Shown one piece after another: positions 18,088-27,107 of a stretch of 64,000 nt of DNA (its first letter is position 1; each line of letters begins with the position of its first letter). The DNA comes from Kutzneria chonburiensis (GTDB lineage Bacteria; Actinomycetota; Actinomycetes; Mycobacteriales; Pseudonocardiaceae). The position numbers were made by a program, and so were the translations under genes. The notes beneath the pieces are model-generated. The model made no database searches, had not been told where the DNA came from, and was given only the letters and a program-made list of their open reading frames with translations. The DNA lies in the NCBI RefSeq assembly GCF_028622115.1, contig NZ_CP097263.1:4526001-4590000 (forward strand), given 5' to 3'.

Positions 18088-18123
18088 CCGCCAACCGGGC
18101 GAAACGTCGGCGGGGCCTCGCTT

Positions 18124-18903
18124 CTAGATACCTTGCCAGGACGGCTTGGTGGCGTAGGTCGAGCGGTAGTAGTCGGCGAGCTTCAACTGGCTGGCGGCGG
18201 CCTCGTCCAAAATGACCGTGGCATGCGGGTGCAACTGGAGGACCGACGCGGGCACGATGGCGGCGAGGGGGCCCTCGACGGCCAGTGCCACGGCCTCGGC
18301 CTTGGACTCGCCGGTGGCCAGCAGGATGAGGTGCCGGGCCTCCATGATGGTGCCGATGCCCTGGGTTAGCACGTGCTGCGGCACCTCGTCGAGGCTGGCG
18401 AAGAAGCGGGCGTTGTCGACCCGGGTCTGCCGCGTGAGGGTCTTGACGCGGGTCCGCGAACCGAAGGATGAGATGGGCTCGTTGAAGCCGATGTGACCGT
18501 CGGTGCCGATGCCGAGCAGCTGGAGGTCGACGCCGCCGGCCGCGGCGAGGGTCCGCTCGTAGTCGGCGCACGCCTGCACGACATCGGCGGCGGAGCCGTC
18601 GGGGCCCATGAAACGGTCGTCGCCGATGCCGAGGCGGTCGAGCACCTCGCGGCGGACGACCTCGCGGTAGGACTCGGGGTGCCCGGCGGGCAGCCCGACG
18701 TACTCGTCGAGCTGGCAGATCCGCGCCCGGTCCAGGCTCAACCCCTGCTCACGACGTCGCTGCAACGCCTGGTAGACGGGCAGCGGCGTGGAGCCGGTGG
18801 CCACCCCGATCACCGCGTCGGGCTTGCGCGCGACCAGGTCGGCGATGGCCGCCGCGGCCAGCTCGCCCTGTGCCGGCGCGTCCGGCACGATCACGATCTC
18901 CAT
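18124..18903 (-). CDS. nagB: Glucosamine-6-phosphate deaminase
   Basis: 259 residues, close to the usual 260-270. It converts glucosamine-6-phosphate to fructose-6-phosphate and ammonia, channelling amino sugars into glycolysis. Signatures: GVATGSTPLPVYQAL, CQLDEYVGL with the catalytic Asp, and LGIGTDGHIGFNEP, the NagB family motif with the ring-opening His. A DasR-like operator 25 bp upstream of the start agrees with GlcNAc-dependent control as known in Streptomyces. The secreted chitosanase at 32859 could feed the same sugars. Confidence 0.95.
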   Translation of the reverse strand: MEIVIVPDAPAQGELAAAAIADLVARKPDAVIGVATGSTPLPVYQALQRRREQGLSLDRARICQLDEYVGLPAGHPESYREVVRREVLDRLGIGDDRFMGPDGSAADVVQACADYERTLAAAGGVDLQLLGIGTDGHIGFNEPISSFGSRTRVKTLTRQTRVDNARFFASLDEVPQHVLTQGIGTIMEARHLILLATGESKAEAVALAVEGPLAAIVPASVLQLHPHATVILDEAAASQLKLADYYRSTYATKPSWQGI

Positions 18904-18927
18904 CTGTGGCCCCCGACGACTCGATCC

Positions 18928-18943
18928 AATGGTTCAGACCAAT
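18928..18943. promoter_or_regulatory. DasR-responsive element (dre) candidate
   Basis: On the coding strand the site reads ATTGGTCTGAACCATT, matching the dre core TGGTCT-N2-CCA of the GntR-family regulator DasR. It lies 25 bp upstream of nagB, the classic DasR target. Confidence 0.65.
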
Positions 18944-18987
18944 CGTAACGGTGACCGGCCAGTAGGAGAACGTGCGCGGGGACACGT

Positions 18988-21906
18988 TCATCCCCGCAGG
19001 TACCCGGTCTCCGCGAAGACGGCGGCGGCCGCGTCGTCGCGGGCGGCGGCCAGGGCCATGCCCTCCAAGAGGCGGTAGCCGGCGGCGCGAGCCATGTCAC
19101 GGGCCTGCACGGCCTCGGCCACGGCCCGGTCGTGTTCCCCCAGGTCATGACGGGTTTCGGCGCTGCCGATGAGCGCCGTGCAGGTGAGGTACGCGGCGTC
19201 GACGACGTCGGCCATGACCAGGGCACGGTCGAACTCGGCGGCGGCCTCCTCGACAGCGCCGGCACCACGCAGGGCGTTGGCCAGGGCGACGTGACCGCCG
19301 CACTCGGTGTGCTGGTCGCCGGTCCGGCGGGCCAGCTCGATCGCGCCACGGGCGTCGGCCGCGGCCTCGGCATGCCGGCCGGCCTCGCACCGAATCCGGG
19401 CCAGCAGGGCCAGCGACTCGGCCTCGTCCTGAATCCGACCGATCTCCCGGTAATACGCCAGCACGGCCGTCACCTGGGCCTCGGCGTCGTCGAACCGGCC
19501 GCGCAGCCCGGCCACCGCGCCGAGATAGTACCGCGCGTCGGCCTCGCCCTGACGGGAGCCGAGCTCGCGGTTGATCTCCAATGCGGCGAACAGGCTGCGC
19601 TCGGCGTCGATCAACCGGCCCAGTTGAGCGTGCACGGCACCGAGGTTGACCAGCGTCGCCGCCTCCAGCTGACGCGCGCCGGCCCGGCTGCTCCGCTCCC
19701 GGCCTTGCGTGTAGCGCTCAGCGGCCTGTCTCAGGTCGCCACGGACCTCGTCGATCAGCCCCAGGTTGATGAAAGCCGACGCCTCGCCCGCACCCCAGCC
19801 GGCAGCCTCGGACAGCCGCAGGGAGGAAAGATAGTGCTCGGTCGCCGGCTGGTAGTCGTTGCGGGCCTGGTTGGCCAGCGCGAGGCTGAAGTTCATCGCC
19901 GCCTGCCCACGAAGATCACCGTCCTCAGTGGACGCCACAAGTCCTGCCCCAGCAACGGAGAACCAGTCGGTGAACTCTCGGGTCTGGTAGAAGTAGCCGC
20001 GCAGTGCGTCGGCGAGCAGCCAGCTGGTCGGCCGCGGGCCGTGCACTGCGGCCGCGACCAGATTGGCCCGCTCCGCGTTCAGCCAAGCCTGCGCCTTGGC
20101 CCACTCGGTGAACCGTGACGGCTGCTGTGAATCCCTTGGCAGCCGGAGCATGTAGGGATAGAGCAGCTCGACAGCGTCGGACACTGTCTGTAGGTAGAAC
20201 CGGGTGAGGCGGTCCACCGCCGCGGCGCGCTCATCGGGGCTTTCCTCGGCGACGCTGCGTTCTCTGGCGTAGCGGGACAGCAGGTCGTGCAGGAAATACC
20301 GGCGGCCTTGCACGTGCTGCGTGAGCAGATGTGCGGCGGCGAGCTGGTCCAGCAGACGGGCCGCCTCGGGTGCATCACAATCGGCCAACACGGCGGCCGC
20401 CTCGGCCGTCACGTCCGGCCCCGGAAGCAGACCCAGCAAGCGAAACAGGCGCTGATACTGAGGTTTGAGGGCGCCATAGGACAGATCGAAGGCCGTCCGG
20501 ACCGCACCCTCGATACCGTCGGCGGACCGCAGCTCCGCGATGTAGGCGTCGACCGTCTTCTGTGGATTGTAGACAAGATGCGCTGCCGCCATGCGCAACG
20601 CCAGCGGCAGATGCGCGCAGGCCAGCGCCAGCGCCGGATCGGCCCGATTGCCCAATGCCTTGCGTAGCAGGGCATCTGACTCATCGGCGGTCAGCACGTC
20701 CAGCGGCACGCGGATCGCGCCGTCCCGGGCGACCAGCCCGTCCAGGCGCTCACGGCTGGTCACGACCACCACGCAACCCGGGTCGTTGGGGATCAGCGGC
20801 CGCACCTGGTCCACGCCGGCGACGTTGTCCAGCACGACGAGAATTCGCTTGCCGGTCAACCGGGTTCGGAACATCCCGGTCGCGTCGGTCAGGTCCGTCG
20901 GCAGCTCGGTCGGCGGCACGCCCAGCACGCGCAGGAACCGCAGCAGCGCCTGCTCCGCGCTCAGCGGCGGATCGGAGGAGTAGCCACGCATGTCCAGGTA
21001 GAGCTGCCCGTCGGGGAAACGGTCGCGGCGCAGGTGGGCCCAGTGCGAGGCCAGGGCCGTCTTGCCGACGCCGGCCGTGCCGACGATCGCGCCGATCCGC
21101 ACGGCCAGGCCATCGCCGCCGGTCGCCGCGTCCAGTTTGGCGATGTCCTTGTCCCGTCCGGAAAATCCGGTCACGGGCGGCAGCATCGACGGCAGCCGCA
21201 GCTCGGCCTCCAACTGCCGGAACTCCGTGCCAGGATCCATCCCCAGCTCATCGGCCAGCCAGTTCCTGGTTCGCCGCAACACTTCCTGCGCCTCGCCGGC
21301 CTGTCCCCCGTCAGCAAGAGCCCGGGCCAAGCAGCCGACCAGCCGTTCCCGCGCCGGGTGTTCGGCGGCCAGCTCGGTCAGCTCGTCGATCACGTCTTCG
21401 TGCCGGCCCAGGCGCAGCAACGCCGCGGCGCGGTCCTCGATCGCCACCAGGCGCGTCTCCTCCGCGCCGGCGCACAGTCGTTGCCGCGTCGCGTCTTCCG
21501 CCGTGTCGGCCAGCGCTGGACCCCGCCACAAGCGCAGCGCCTCGCCCAGCAGGCCCACCCGCTCTTCGTCGTCGGCCAAGCCGGCCTTGGCCACCAGGGC
21601 CGTGAAGCGGTGCACGTCGACCAGCAGCGGGTCGGCCCGCAGCAGGTAGCCCGCGCCGTGCGTCTCCAGCTCCACGCCCAGGCCGGCCAGCCGCGTCCGC
21701 AGGTCCGAAACCCCCACCTGGATCGCGTGCGCCGCCCGCCTCGGCGGCGAGTCCGGCCACACCAGCTCCTCGATGCGGGCCAGCGGCACGACCTGGTTGA
21801 CCTGCCAGGCCAGCACCGCGAACATCAGCCGCCGCTGGCGCGGTCCCAGCGGCACGTCCCGGCCGCCCACCGTCACCCGGACCTCGCCGAGCAGCGCGAT
21901 CTGCAC
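18988..21906 (-). CDS. AfsR/SARP-family transcriptional regulator with NB-ARC and TPR domains
   Basis: 972 residues. Order: OmpR-type winged helix (1-95), bacterial transcriptional activator domain (about 95-240), NB-ARC ATPase with Walker A GTAGVGKTAL (about 275-285) and Walker B ILVVLDNV (about 350), then TPR repeats from about 640 to the end. This is the large AfsR-type SARP that integrates signals to switch on secondary metabolism. GTG at 21906 follows GGAGGG. No biosynthetic cluster is adjacent, so the target genes may be elsewhere. Confidence 0.92.
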   Translation of the reverse strand: MQIALLGEVRVTVGGRDVPLGPRQRRLMFAVLAWQVNQVVPLARIEELVWPDSPPRRAAHAIQVGVSDLRTRLAGLGVELETHGAGYLLRADPLLVDVHRFTALVAKAGLADDEERVGLLGEALRLWRGPALADTAEDATRQRLCAGAEETRLVAIEDRAAALLRLGRHEDVIDELTELAAEHPARERLVGCLARALADGGQAGEAQEVLRRTRNWLADELGMDPGTEFRQLEAELRLPSMLPPVTGFSGRDKDIAKLDAATGGDGLAVRIGAIVGTAGVGKTALASHWAHLRRDRFPDGQLYLDMRGYSSDPPLSAEQALLRFLRVLGVPPTELPTDLTDATGMFRTRLTGKRILVVLDNVAGVDQVRPLIPNDPGCVVVVTSRERLDGLVARDGAIRVPLDVLTADESDALLRKALGNRADPALALACAHLPLALRMAAAHLVYNPQKTVDAYIAELRSADGIEGAVRTAFDLSYGALKPQYQRLFRLLGLLPGPDVTAEAAAVLADCDAPEAARLLDQLAAAHLLTQHVQGRRYFLHDLLSRYARERSVAEESPDERAAAVDRLTRFYLQTVSDAVELLYPYMLRLPRDSQQPSRFTEWAKAQAWLNAERANLVAAAVHGPRPTSWLLADALRGYFYQTREFTDWFSVAGAGLVASTEDGDLRGQAAMNFSLALANQARNDYQPATEHYLSSLRLSEAAGWGAGEASAFINLGLIDEVRGDLRQAAERYTQGRERSSRAGARQLEAATLVNLGAVHAQLGRLIDAERSLFAALEINRELGSRQGEADARYYLGAVAGLRGRFDDAEAQVTAVLAYYREIGRIQDEAESLALLARIRCEAGRHAEAAADARGAIELARRTGDQHTECGGHVALANALRGAGAVEEAAAEFDRALVMADVVDAAYLTCTALIGSAETRHDLGEHDRAVAEAVQARDMARAAGYRLLEGMALAAARDDAAAAVFAETGYLRG

Positions 21907-21919
21907 GTGCCCTCCAGTC

Positions 21920-21940
21920 CGCAGGATGCTGCCTCCTGCG
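21920..21940. promoter_or_regulatory. Inverted repeat upstream of the SARP gene
   Basis: CGCAGGA-N7-TCCTGCG lies 14 bp upstream of the SARP start. It could be an operator, a leader hairpin, or the terminator of the GNAT gene... the direction of transcription (both genes leftward) puts it after the GNAT stop as well. Confidence 0.3.
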
Positions 21941-21961
21941 TACTGTATGCGATCTGCGGCG

Positions 21962-22378
21962 CTAGTCGAAGCGCACGAAAGCGCGCAGTGTGCCCGGGCC
22001 GAAGTCGCGGATCTCGGCGTAGCCGAGGGCCTCGTAGAAGGCGCGCTGCGCGGGCTCGTCGTCGGTCAGCAGCACCTTCTGGCGGACCGCGGCGTAACGC
22101 TCGATCACGGCGTTGACCAGGGCGCGGCCGATGTTGCGGCGCTGCGCTTCCGGGTGCACGAGTACGTCCTGGAGGTAGCAGATGGTGGCGTCGTCCGAGA
22201 TGGCCCGGGCCAGGCCGACCAGGCGGCCGGCCAGCCGGGCGGTGACCACATAGGACGAACCGGCGACGGCCGCGCGCAGCAGATCGGGGTCGGCGGTGTA
22301 CGCGGTCCAGCCGACGGCCTGGTACAGCGGCAACAGCTCGTCCAGCGACTTTTCCTCGGCGATCACGGGCTCGTCCAT
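21962..22378 (-). CDS. GNAT-family N-acetyltransferase
   Basis: 138 residues from ATG 22378. The acetyl-CoA loop is QDVLVHPEAQRRNIGRALV (about 78-96; Q-R-R-N-I-G-R-A), followed by LTDDEPAQRAFYEALGYAE. It starts 11 bp after the stop of the substrate-binding lipoprotein, forming a three-gene operon with the methyltransferase at 23340. Substrate unknown. Confidence 0.85.
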   Translation of the reverse strand: MDEPVIAEEKSLDELLPLYQAVGWTAYTADPDLLRAAVAGSSYVVTARLAGRLVGLARAISDDATICYLQDVLVHPEAQRRNIGRALVNAVIERYAAVRQKVLLTDDEPAQRAFYEALGYAEIRDFGPGTLRAFVRFD

Positions 22379-22388
22379 GCCCCGCACT

Positions 22389-23336
22389 CTAGGGTCCGAC
22401 GAGCCGCGCCACATCGAGTTTCGACTTGAGCTGTCCGTACGTCAACATCAGGTCGGCGACCCGCTGCAGCCGGTCCCGGGACACCGAGGTCGGGAACACG
22501 GGGATGGCCACCTCGCGGGCAATGTCGGCCGTGACACCGCCGACGAAGGTCGGCAGGATCTGTTGCACGGCACCAACATCGCGGGCGTCGGCGGCACCGT
22601 GTTCGATCGCGCGGCGGAAGGCCGCGACGGCGGCGGGATTCTGCTGGGCGAACGTGGACAGGGCGAAGTAGCCGGCGATGGGCAGGTCGTGCGCGGGACC
22701 CGGGCCGTAGAGGTCGACGACGGGAACGATGCCGCTCTGCCGGCGGGCGATGGTGATGAACGGCTCCAGCTGCAACGCGGCGTCGACTTCCTTGCCGGCC
22801 AAGGCCGCCGGGGTGTCGGCGTGGTGCACGATGGGCGTCTTGACGCTGCCGGGGTCGACGCCGTCGGCCTGGAGGATGGCCTTGAGCGCGAGCAGCGGGA
22901 TGTCGTTGGGGGCGTTGCTGCTCACGGTCCGACCGGCCAGGTCCTTGGCCGAGTGGATGCCGGAATCGGGCCGCGTGGCCACGATCTGCACGTGCGGGCC
23001 GCCCTGCGAGCCGTCGGCCAGCACGCGGTAGTCGCCGGTGCCGTTGGCCTGCGCCTGGAACAGCGTGGCCCAGTTGCCGAAGCCGATGTCGATGTGGTCG
23101 CCGGCCAGCAGCGGCAGGCTGTCGGTGCCGCTCTTGGTCGGCGTGATCTTGATGGTCAGACCCTCGTCGCGGAAGTAGCCCTTGCTCAGGGCCAGGTAGA
23201 ACGGGGCGGTGTCGATCACCTGCATCACGCCGACACGGATCACCGTCTCACCGTTGCCGTGCTGTTCCTGGGTTCCGTTGAGCACACTGCACCCGGTGAC
23301 GGCGACCAGCACCGCCGCCAGCGCTATCCGGCGCAT
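22389..23336 (-). CDS. Substrate-binding lipoprotein of the nitrate/sulfonate/taurine type
   Basis: 315 residues with a lipobox (LVAVTGCS, Cys about 16). The mature part has the NMT1/SsuA-like fold: VGVMQVIDTAPFYLALSKGYFRDEGL, then GDHIDIGFGN and the hinge regions. Such proteins deliver nitrate, sulfonates or thiamine precursors to ABC importers, but no permease or ATPase adjoins it, so it is an orphan binding protein here. ATG follows the methyltransferase stop by 3 bp and uses the site GGAGCGTGAGG. Confidence 0.85.
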   Translation of the reverse strand: MRRIALAAVLVAVTGCSVLNGTQEQHGNGETVIRVGVMQVIDTAPFYLALSKGYFRDEGLTIKITPTKSGTDSLPLLAGDHIDIGFGNWATLFQAQANGTGDYRVLADGSQGGPHVQIVATRPDSGIHSAKDLAGRTVSSNAPNDIPLLALKAILQADGVDPGSVKTPIVHHADTPAALAGKEVDAALQLEPFITIARRQSGIVPVVDLYGPGPAHDLPIAGYFALSTFAQQNPAAVAAFRRAIEHGAADARDVGAVQQILPTFVGGVTADIAREVAIPVFPTSVSRDRLQRVADLMLTYGQLKSKLDVARLVGP

Positions 23337-23339
23337 GCC

Positions 23340-24041
23340 TCACGCTCCTTTGTGGACGGTGCGCCAGCAGACCGTGGTGAAGGGGACATCGATCGGATCC
23401 GAGGGCACCAGTGAACGTTGTCGATCGAGGAATTCCTTTCGTGCCAATGGCTCCAGGGCGAGGACGTGACTGTAGGTGCCGAGCAGGGCCACCAGGTCGT
23501 CCACGTGCCGACGCCAGGTCCAGCGCAGCACGCGGTACTGCGGCGTGGCGAACGGCGCGTCGGCCGCCAGGATCAGCCGGCCGGGGCGGCGGGTCTCGTC
23601 GTGGGCCGAGGTCACCGGCCACCAGAACTTCGCGGTCCAGTCATCCACGATCTCGGGCAGATTCCACGCCGTGGCAAGAACTCCACCGGGCCTGAGCACC
23701 CTGGCCGCCTCGTGCGTGGCCCGCGGCTGGGCGAACCAGTGCCACGACTCGAAGGCCACCACCAGGTCCGCGCCGCCGCCCTCGACCGGGATGTTCTCGG
23801 CCGTGCCGGCCAGCAGGGTCGCCCCGTCCACCGCGAAGGCCGCCCGCATGCCCGGATCCGGTTCGACCGCCAGGGTTTCCTGAGCGAACCGAGCCAGCCG
23901 GCGAGTCTGAATGCCCGTGCCCGCCCCGAGTTCCACCGCCCGCCGACACGGCTGCGGCACCAGCCAGTCGAAGGCGGCGTACGGGATCTCGGACCGCGAC
24001 CGGTGGTACGCCTCGGCCACGGCTCCGAACGGGCGGGACAC
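23340..24041 (-). CDS. Class I SAM-dependent methyltransferase
   Basis: 233 residues, GTG start. The AdoMet motif I is VELGAGTGIQTRRLA (about 36-50); motif II acidic residue in AVEPDP; motif III region ADLVVAFESWHWF; and AARVLRPGGVLATAWN, the methyltransferase type-11 signature. Substrate unknown. First gene of a three-gene operon with the lipoprotein and GNAT. Confidence 0.87.
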   Translation of the reverse strand: MSRPFGAVAEAYHRSRSEIPYAAFDWLVPQPCRRAVELGAGTGIQTRRLARFAQETLAVEPDPGMRAAFAVDGATLLAGTAENIPVEGGGADLVVAFESWHWFAQPRATHEAARVLRPGGVLATAWNLPEIVDDWTAKFWWPVTSAHDETRRPGRLILAADAPFATPQYRVLRWTWRRHVDDLVALLGTYSHVLALEPLARKEFLDRQRSLVPSDPIDVPFTTVCWRTVHKGA

Positions 24042-24194
24042 ACCGGCAGCATGGCGACCCGAGCCGTCGATCCGCCGCCTTTCGCTGACACGTCACCGGA
24101 TCGGCGCACGCGAGCGGCAAGTTGCGGTGCGATTGCGATACCACCGCGGCACCGGGGTCAGGCGGTACCGTCCGGGTGATCGAGCGGAGAGCCC

Positions 24195-24554
24195 ATGAGC
24201 GACTGGCCCACCGACCTGGTGACCGCGTTGCGGCTCGGCCAGCGGCTGGTCGCCGAGGTGCCGTCCGCCGGGCCCAACCGGCGGGCGTTCGTCGACATCA
24301 CGCCGCACGCCACCGCGGCCGACGCCGAGGCCCGCGTCAACGGCTGGACGCGGTCCGACCACGAGCGCACCTTCACGCTGCGGCACTGGGACTACGACGC
24401 CGGCCGCCTGGACGGGTACGACTACGAGATCTGCGCGTACCTGATCCGGTCCACGACCGTCGTCGGCGAGCCGGACCTGGCCGCCGCTGTGCGCGCCTGG
24501 CGGCTGCATCCCGCGCAGTTCCAGTACCCCTGGCACACCGACGATCCCCGGTGA
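24195..24554 (+). CDS. Hypothetical protein
   Basis: 119 residues, soluble and acidic. ATG at 24195 is preceded by GGAGAG. There are several Trp and Tyr (HWDYDAGRLDGYDYEICAYL). No family recognised. Its stop lies 12 bp before copy 2 of the 53-bp repeat, and it is convergent with mmuM. Confidence 0.7.
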   Translation: MSDWPTDLVTALRLGQRLVAEVPSAGPNRRAFVDITPHATAADAEARVNGWTRSDHERTFTLRHWDYDAGRLDGYDYEICAYLIRSTTVVGEPDLAAAVRAWRLHPAQFQYPWHTDDPR

Positions 24555-24566
24555 GCCGGCCCCGTT

Positions 24567-24619
24567 GTCACATGCGGACCGGATGTGCCTCAGGGAGGCA
24601 AGTATGACGCGCATGTGAC
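24567..24619. repeat. 53-bp nested-palindrome repeat, copy 2
   Basis: Perfect outer arms GTCACATGCG and CGCATGTGAC around the inner TGCCTC-AGG-GAGGCA hairpin. It differs from copy 1 at only two positions. It sits between convergent stop codons (24554 and 24636). Confidence 0.88.
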
Positions 24620-24635
24620 ATTCGACTGCGCGGGG

Positions 24636-25502
24636 TCAGAGCCTGGCGGCGATGTCGGCGATGTCGGCCGGGCCCAGTTGGCAGCAGCCGCCGACGATCG
24701 TGGCGCCGTCGCGCAGCCAGTTGCGCACGGCCGAGGGGTCGAAGGTGCGGCGGCCGTCCCAGGATCGGGCGACGGGATCCCAGCCCTCACCGCTGTTCGG
24801 GTACACGACAACGGGTTTGCCGCTGACCGCGGCGGCCAGCGGGACGGCGGCGGTGGCGTCGAGGGGATCGCAGCAGTTGACGCCGACGGCGACGATCTCC
24901 GGCACGGCGCGGACCAACTCGAACGCCTCGGCCAGCGGCTGGCCGGCGCGCGTGCACGGGCCGTCGATGCTGAACGAGAGCCAGGCCGGGATGCCGGTGC
25001 CGGCGATGATCGAGACCAGCGCCTCGGCCTCGTCAAGGTCGGGAATCGTTTCCAGGGCAAGCACATCGGGGCCGGCGGCGGCCAGCAGCTCGATCCGCGG
25101 GGCGTGGAAGTCGATCAGCTCATGGCGTGAAAGTCCGTAGCGGCCATGGTATTCGGAGCCGTCGGCCAGCACGGCGCCGTAGGGGCCGACGCTCGCGGCG
25201 ACCCACAGCCGCCGGTCGTCGACCTCGGCCTGGTACGAGGCCTGCCGGGCCAGCCGGACGCTGAGCCGCAGCAGCTCGGGGGTCTCGTCGCCGAAGCCCT
25301 GGAACGAGGCCTGGTAGCTGGCGGTGGTGGCGATGTCCGCGCCGGCCTCGTAGTACGCCCGGTGCGCGGCGATGATCGCCGAGGGATCGTCACGGAGCAG
25401 CCGGGCCGACCACAGGTGGTCGGACAGGTCGTGGCCGGCCGCGGCCAGCTGGTTGGACAGTCCGCCGTCCAGGACGAGCGGCGTGTCCGTGCGGAAGGCC
25501 AT
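24636..25502 (-). CDS. mmuM: Homocysteine S-methyltransferase
   Basis: 288 residues. The zinc-binding Cys of this family are visible as GVNCCDP (about 196-202) and GGCCQLGP near the C-terminus; LDGGLSNQL near the start and TTASYQAS are also typical. It transfers a methyl group from S-methylmethionine (or AdoMet) to homocysteine to give methionine. The start lies 2 bp after the stop of the HtrA-like protease gene, so the two may be co-transcribed by proximity. Confidence 0.92.
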   Translation of the reverse strand: MAFRTDTPLVLDGGLSNQLAAAGHDLSDHLWSARLLRDDPSAIIAAHRAYYEAGADIATTASYQASFQGFGDETPELLRLSVRLARQASYQAEVDDRRLWVAASVGPYGAVLADGSEYHGRYGLSRHELIDFHAPRIELLAAAGPDVLALETIPDLDEAEALVSIIAGTGIPAWLSFSIDGPCTRAGQPLAEAFELVRAVPEIVAVGVNCCDPLDATAAVPLAAAVSGKPVVVYPNSGEGWDPVARSWDGRRTFDPSAVRNWLRDGATIVGGCCQLGPADIADIAARL

Positions 25503-25504
25503 GG

Positions 25505-26728
25505 TTACTGCGCCGGCCCCTTCGCGAGTTGCACGTTCACAGTCTGGTCCCCGTCGGCCGTCAGCAGACCGACCGACACCCGGTCGCCTGGGTGGAACTG
25601 GGTCAGCAGGTTGGTCAGCGTGTTGGCCGAGTCCACCGTGCGGCCGTTGATGGCCGTCACGACGTCGCCCTGTTGGATGCCGGCCGCCTGGGCCGGGGAG
25701 CCCGACAGCACGCCCGCAACAAGAGCACCGTTGGTGGCCTGCGCCCGCCGGCCGCGGCCGGTCTGCGGGTCCACCTGGACGCCCAGCAACGCCGAGTCGC
25801 CGATATGCACGGTCGCGCTGGACTGGTGCTGGGTGATCTGCTTTTCGATGGACATCGCCTGGTCGATGGGGATGGCGAAGCCCTGGCCGCCGCCGGTCGG
25901 CTGACCGCCGCGGTTCATCTGGAAGCCCTGCGAGGCCGCCGTGTCCACGCCGATGACCTGTCCTTGCGAGTTCACCAACGGGCCGCCCGAGTCGCCCGGC
26001 TGCACGTTCGCCGCGACCTGGATCAGGCCCGTGAGCTGCTCGGATGTGCCGTCCTCGCTGGACGCCGTGATCGACTGACTCAGGCCCGTGACGCTACCAG
26101 CGGCCACACTGGGTGCGCCGCCGACGCCGCCCGCGTTGCCGATGGCCAGGATCTGGTCGCCCTGGGCGACGTTGGCCGAGGTGCCGATCGGGGCCGTCGT
26201 CAGGCCGCTGGCGTTCTGCAGCTGGATGACCGCGATGTCGTGCGACCGGTCGTAGCCCACCACGCTGGCCTGGTACGTCTTGCCGTTGCCGATGTCCACC
26301 CCGCTGATGCTCGTCGCACCGTTGATCACGTGGTTGTTGGTCAGCACCAGGCCGTCGGCCGTCAGCACGATGCCCGTGCCCGCCGCCTGGGCCTGCTGGA
26401 AGCCCAGCGTCGTGTTGATGTCGACCAGCGCCGGGTCGATCTTCGCCGCGATGCCGTCGCTGTCCGCGGGCGTCTGCTGCTCCGTGTGGCTCGGCTGGCC
26501 CGGCAGGTTGTACTGCTCCGTCGGCCCGCTCGACGCCTGACCGTGCAGCAGCGTCGGGATGTAGTTACCCGCCGCCGCGCCCAGCGCCACCCCGGCGGCG
26601 ACCGCCAGCACCACCGTCAGCACCGTTCTCCCCGTCCGGCGCGGTGGCGGCGGGGGTGGAGGCGGCGGCGGGTAGCCGAAGTAACCGCCCTGGTCCGGCT
26701 GCTGCGGGTAGCCGTACGGCTGGGTCAT
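25505..26728 (-). CDS. HtrA/DegP-like S1C serine protease with PDZ domain
   Basis: 407 residues. A short cytoplasmic Tyr/Gly/Pro-rich tail ending in a run of Pro is followed by a single membrane helix (about 34-56). The trypsin-like domain comes next with His in LTNNHV, Asp in SHDIAVIQL and Ser in GDSGGPL; the C-terminal PDZ domain (about 310-400) includes GIQQGDVVTAINGR. The protease faces outside and is expected to act in envelope protein quality control. ATG at 26728 is chosen over a site six codons upstream because GAGGAGAGGG precedes it. Confidence 0.92.
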   Translation of the reverse strand: MTQPYGYPQQPDQGGYFGYPPPPPPPPPPRRTGRTVLTVVLAVAAGVALGAAAGNYIPTLLHGQASSGPTEQYNLPGQPSHTEQQTPADSDGIAAKIDPALVDINTTLGFQQAQAAGTGIVLTADGLVLTNNHVINGATSISGVDIGNGKTYQASVVGYDRSHDIAVIQLQNASGLTTAPIGTSANVAQGDQILAIGNAGGVGGAPSVAAGSVTGLSQSITASSEDGTSEQLTGLIQVAANVQPGDSGGPLVNSQGQVIGVDTAASQGFQMNRGGQPTGGGQGFAIPIDQAMSIEKQITQHQSSATVHIGDSALLGVQVDPQTGRGRRAQATNGALVAGVLSGSPAQAAGIQQGDVVTAINGRTVDSANTLTNLLTQFHPGDRVSVGLLTADGDQTVNVQLAKGPAQ

Positions 26729-26823
26729 CGCCCTCTCCTCAGTCATCCCTGCCTACCACTACACCTCGCGTTCCTGAGACCAGCCTGAGTGCAGGCTGTC
26801 AAGGGAGGGGTAAGAATGGGCGC

Positions 26824-27048
26824 ATGGACGACGGCGATGTGCTCGGACGGGTCAAGGCGCTGGTGGACGAGGAGCACAAGCTCCGGGGACACCACGAGCC
26901 CGACGCCGACCGGTTGGCGCAGGTGGAGGCGGAACTCGACCAGTGCTGGGACCTGCTGCGGCAGCGACGGGCCAAGGAGGAGTTCGGCCAGAACCCCGAC
27001 GACGCCGCGGCCCGCCCGGCCCGCGAGGTCGAGAACTACCGGCAGTAG
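26824..27048 (+). CDS. DUF2630-family protein
   Basis: 74 residues, charged and helical: residues 5-45 form a heptad-like helix (VKALVDEEHKL...LAQVEAELDQCWDLLRQRRA), and the tail is FGQNPDDAAARPAREVENYRQ. This matches the small actinobacterial DUF2630 family of unknown role. GGGAGGGG lies about 15 bp upstream. Divergent from the HtrA-like protease. Confidence 0.8.
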   Translation: MDDGDVLGRVKALVDEEHKLRGHHEPDADRLAQVEAELDQCWDLLRQRRAKEEFGQNPDDAAARPAREVENYRQ

Positions 27049-27107
27049 TGCCGAGGTGGGGGCCGGCGCGGTGGGCGTCGGTCCCCAGCAAGGCACACGG
27101 CCGGTGG

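Noticed and set aside
18969-18988. AACGTG-N8-CACGTT inverted repeat at the end of the SARP gene
   Set aside because: Short, and overlaps the stop codon; not clearly a terminator or operator.
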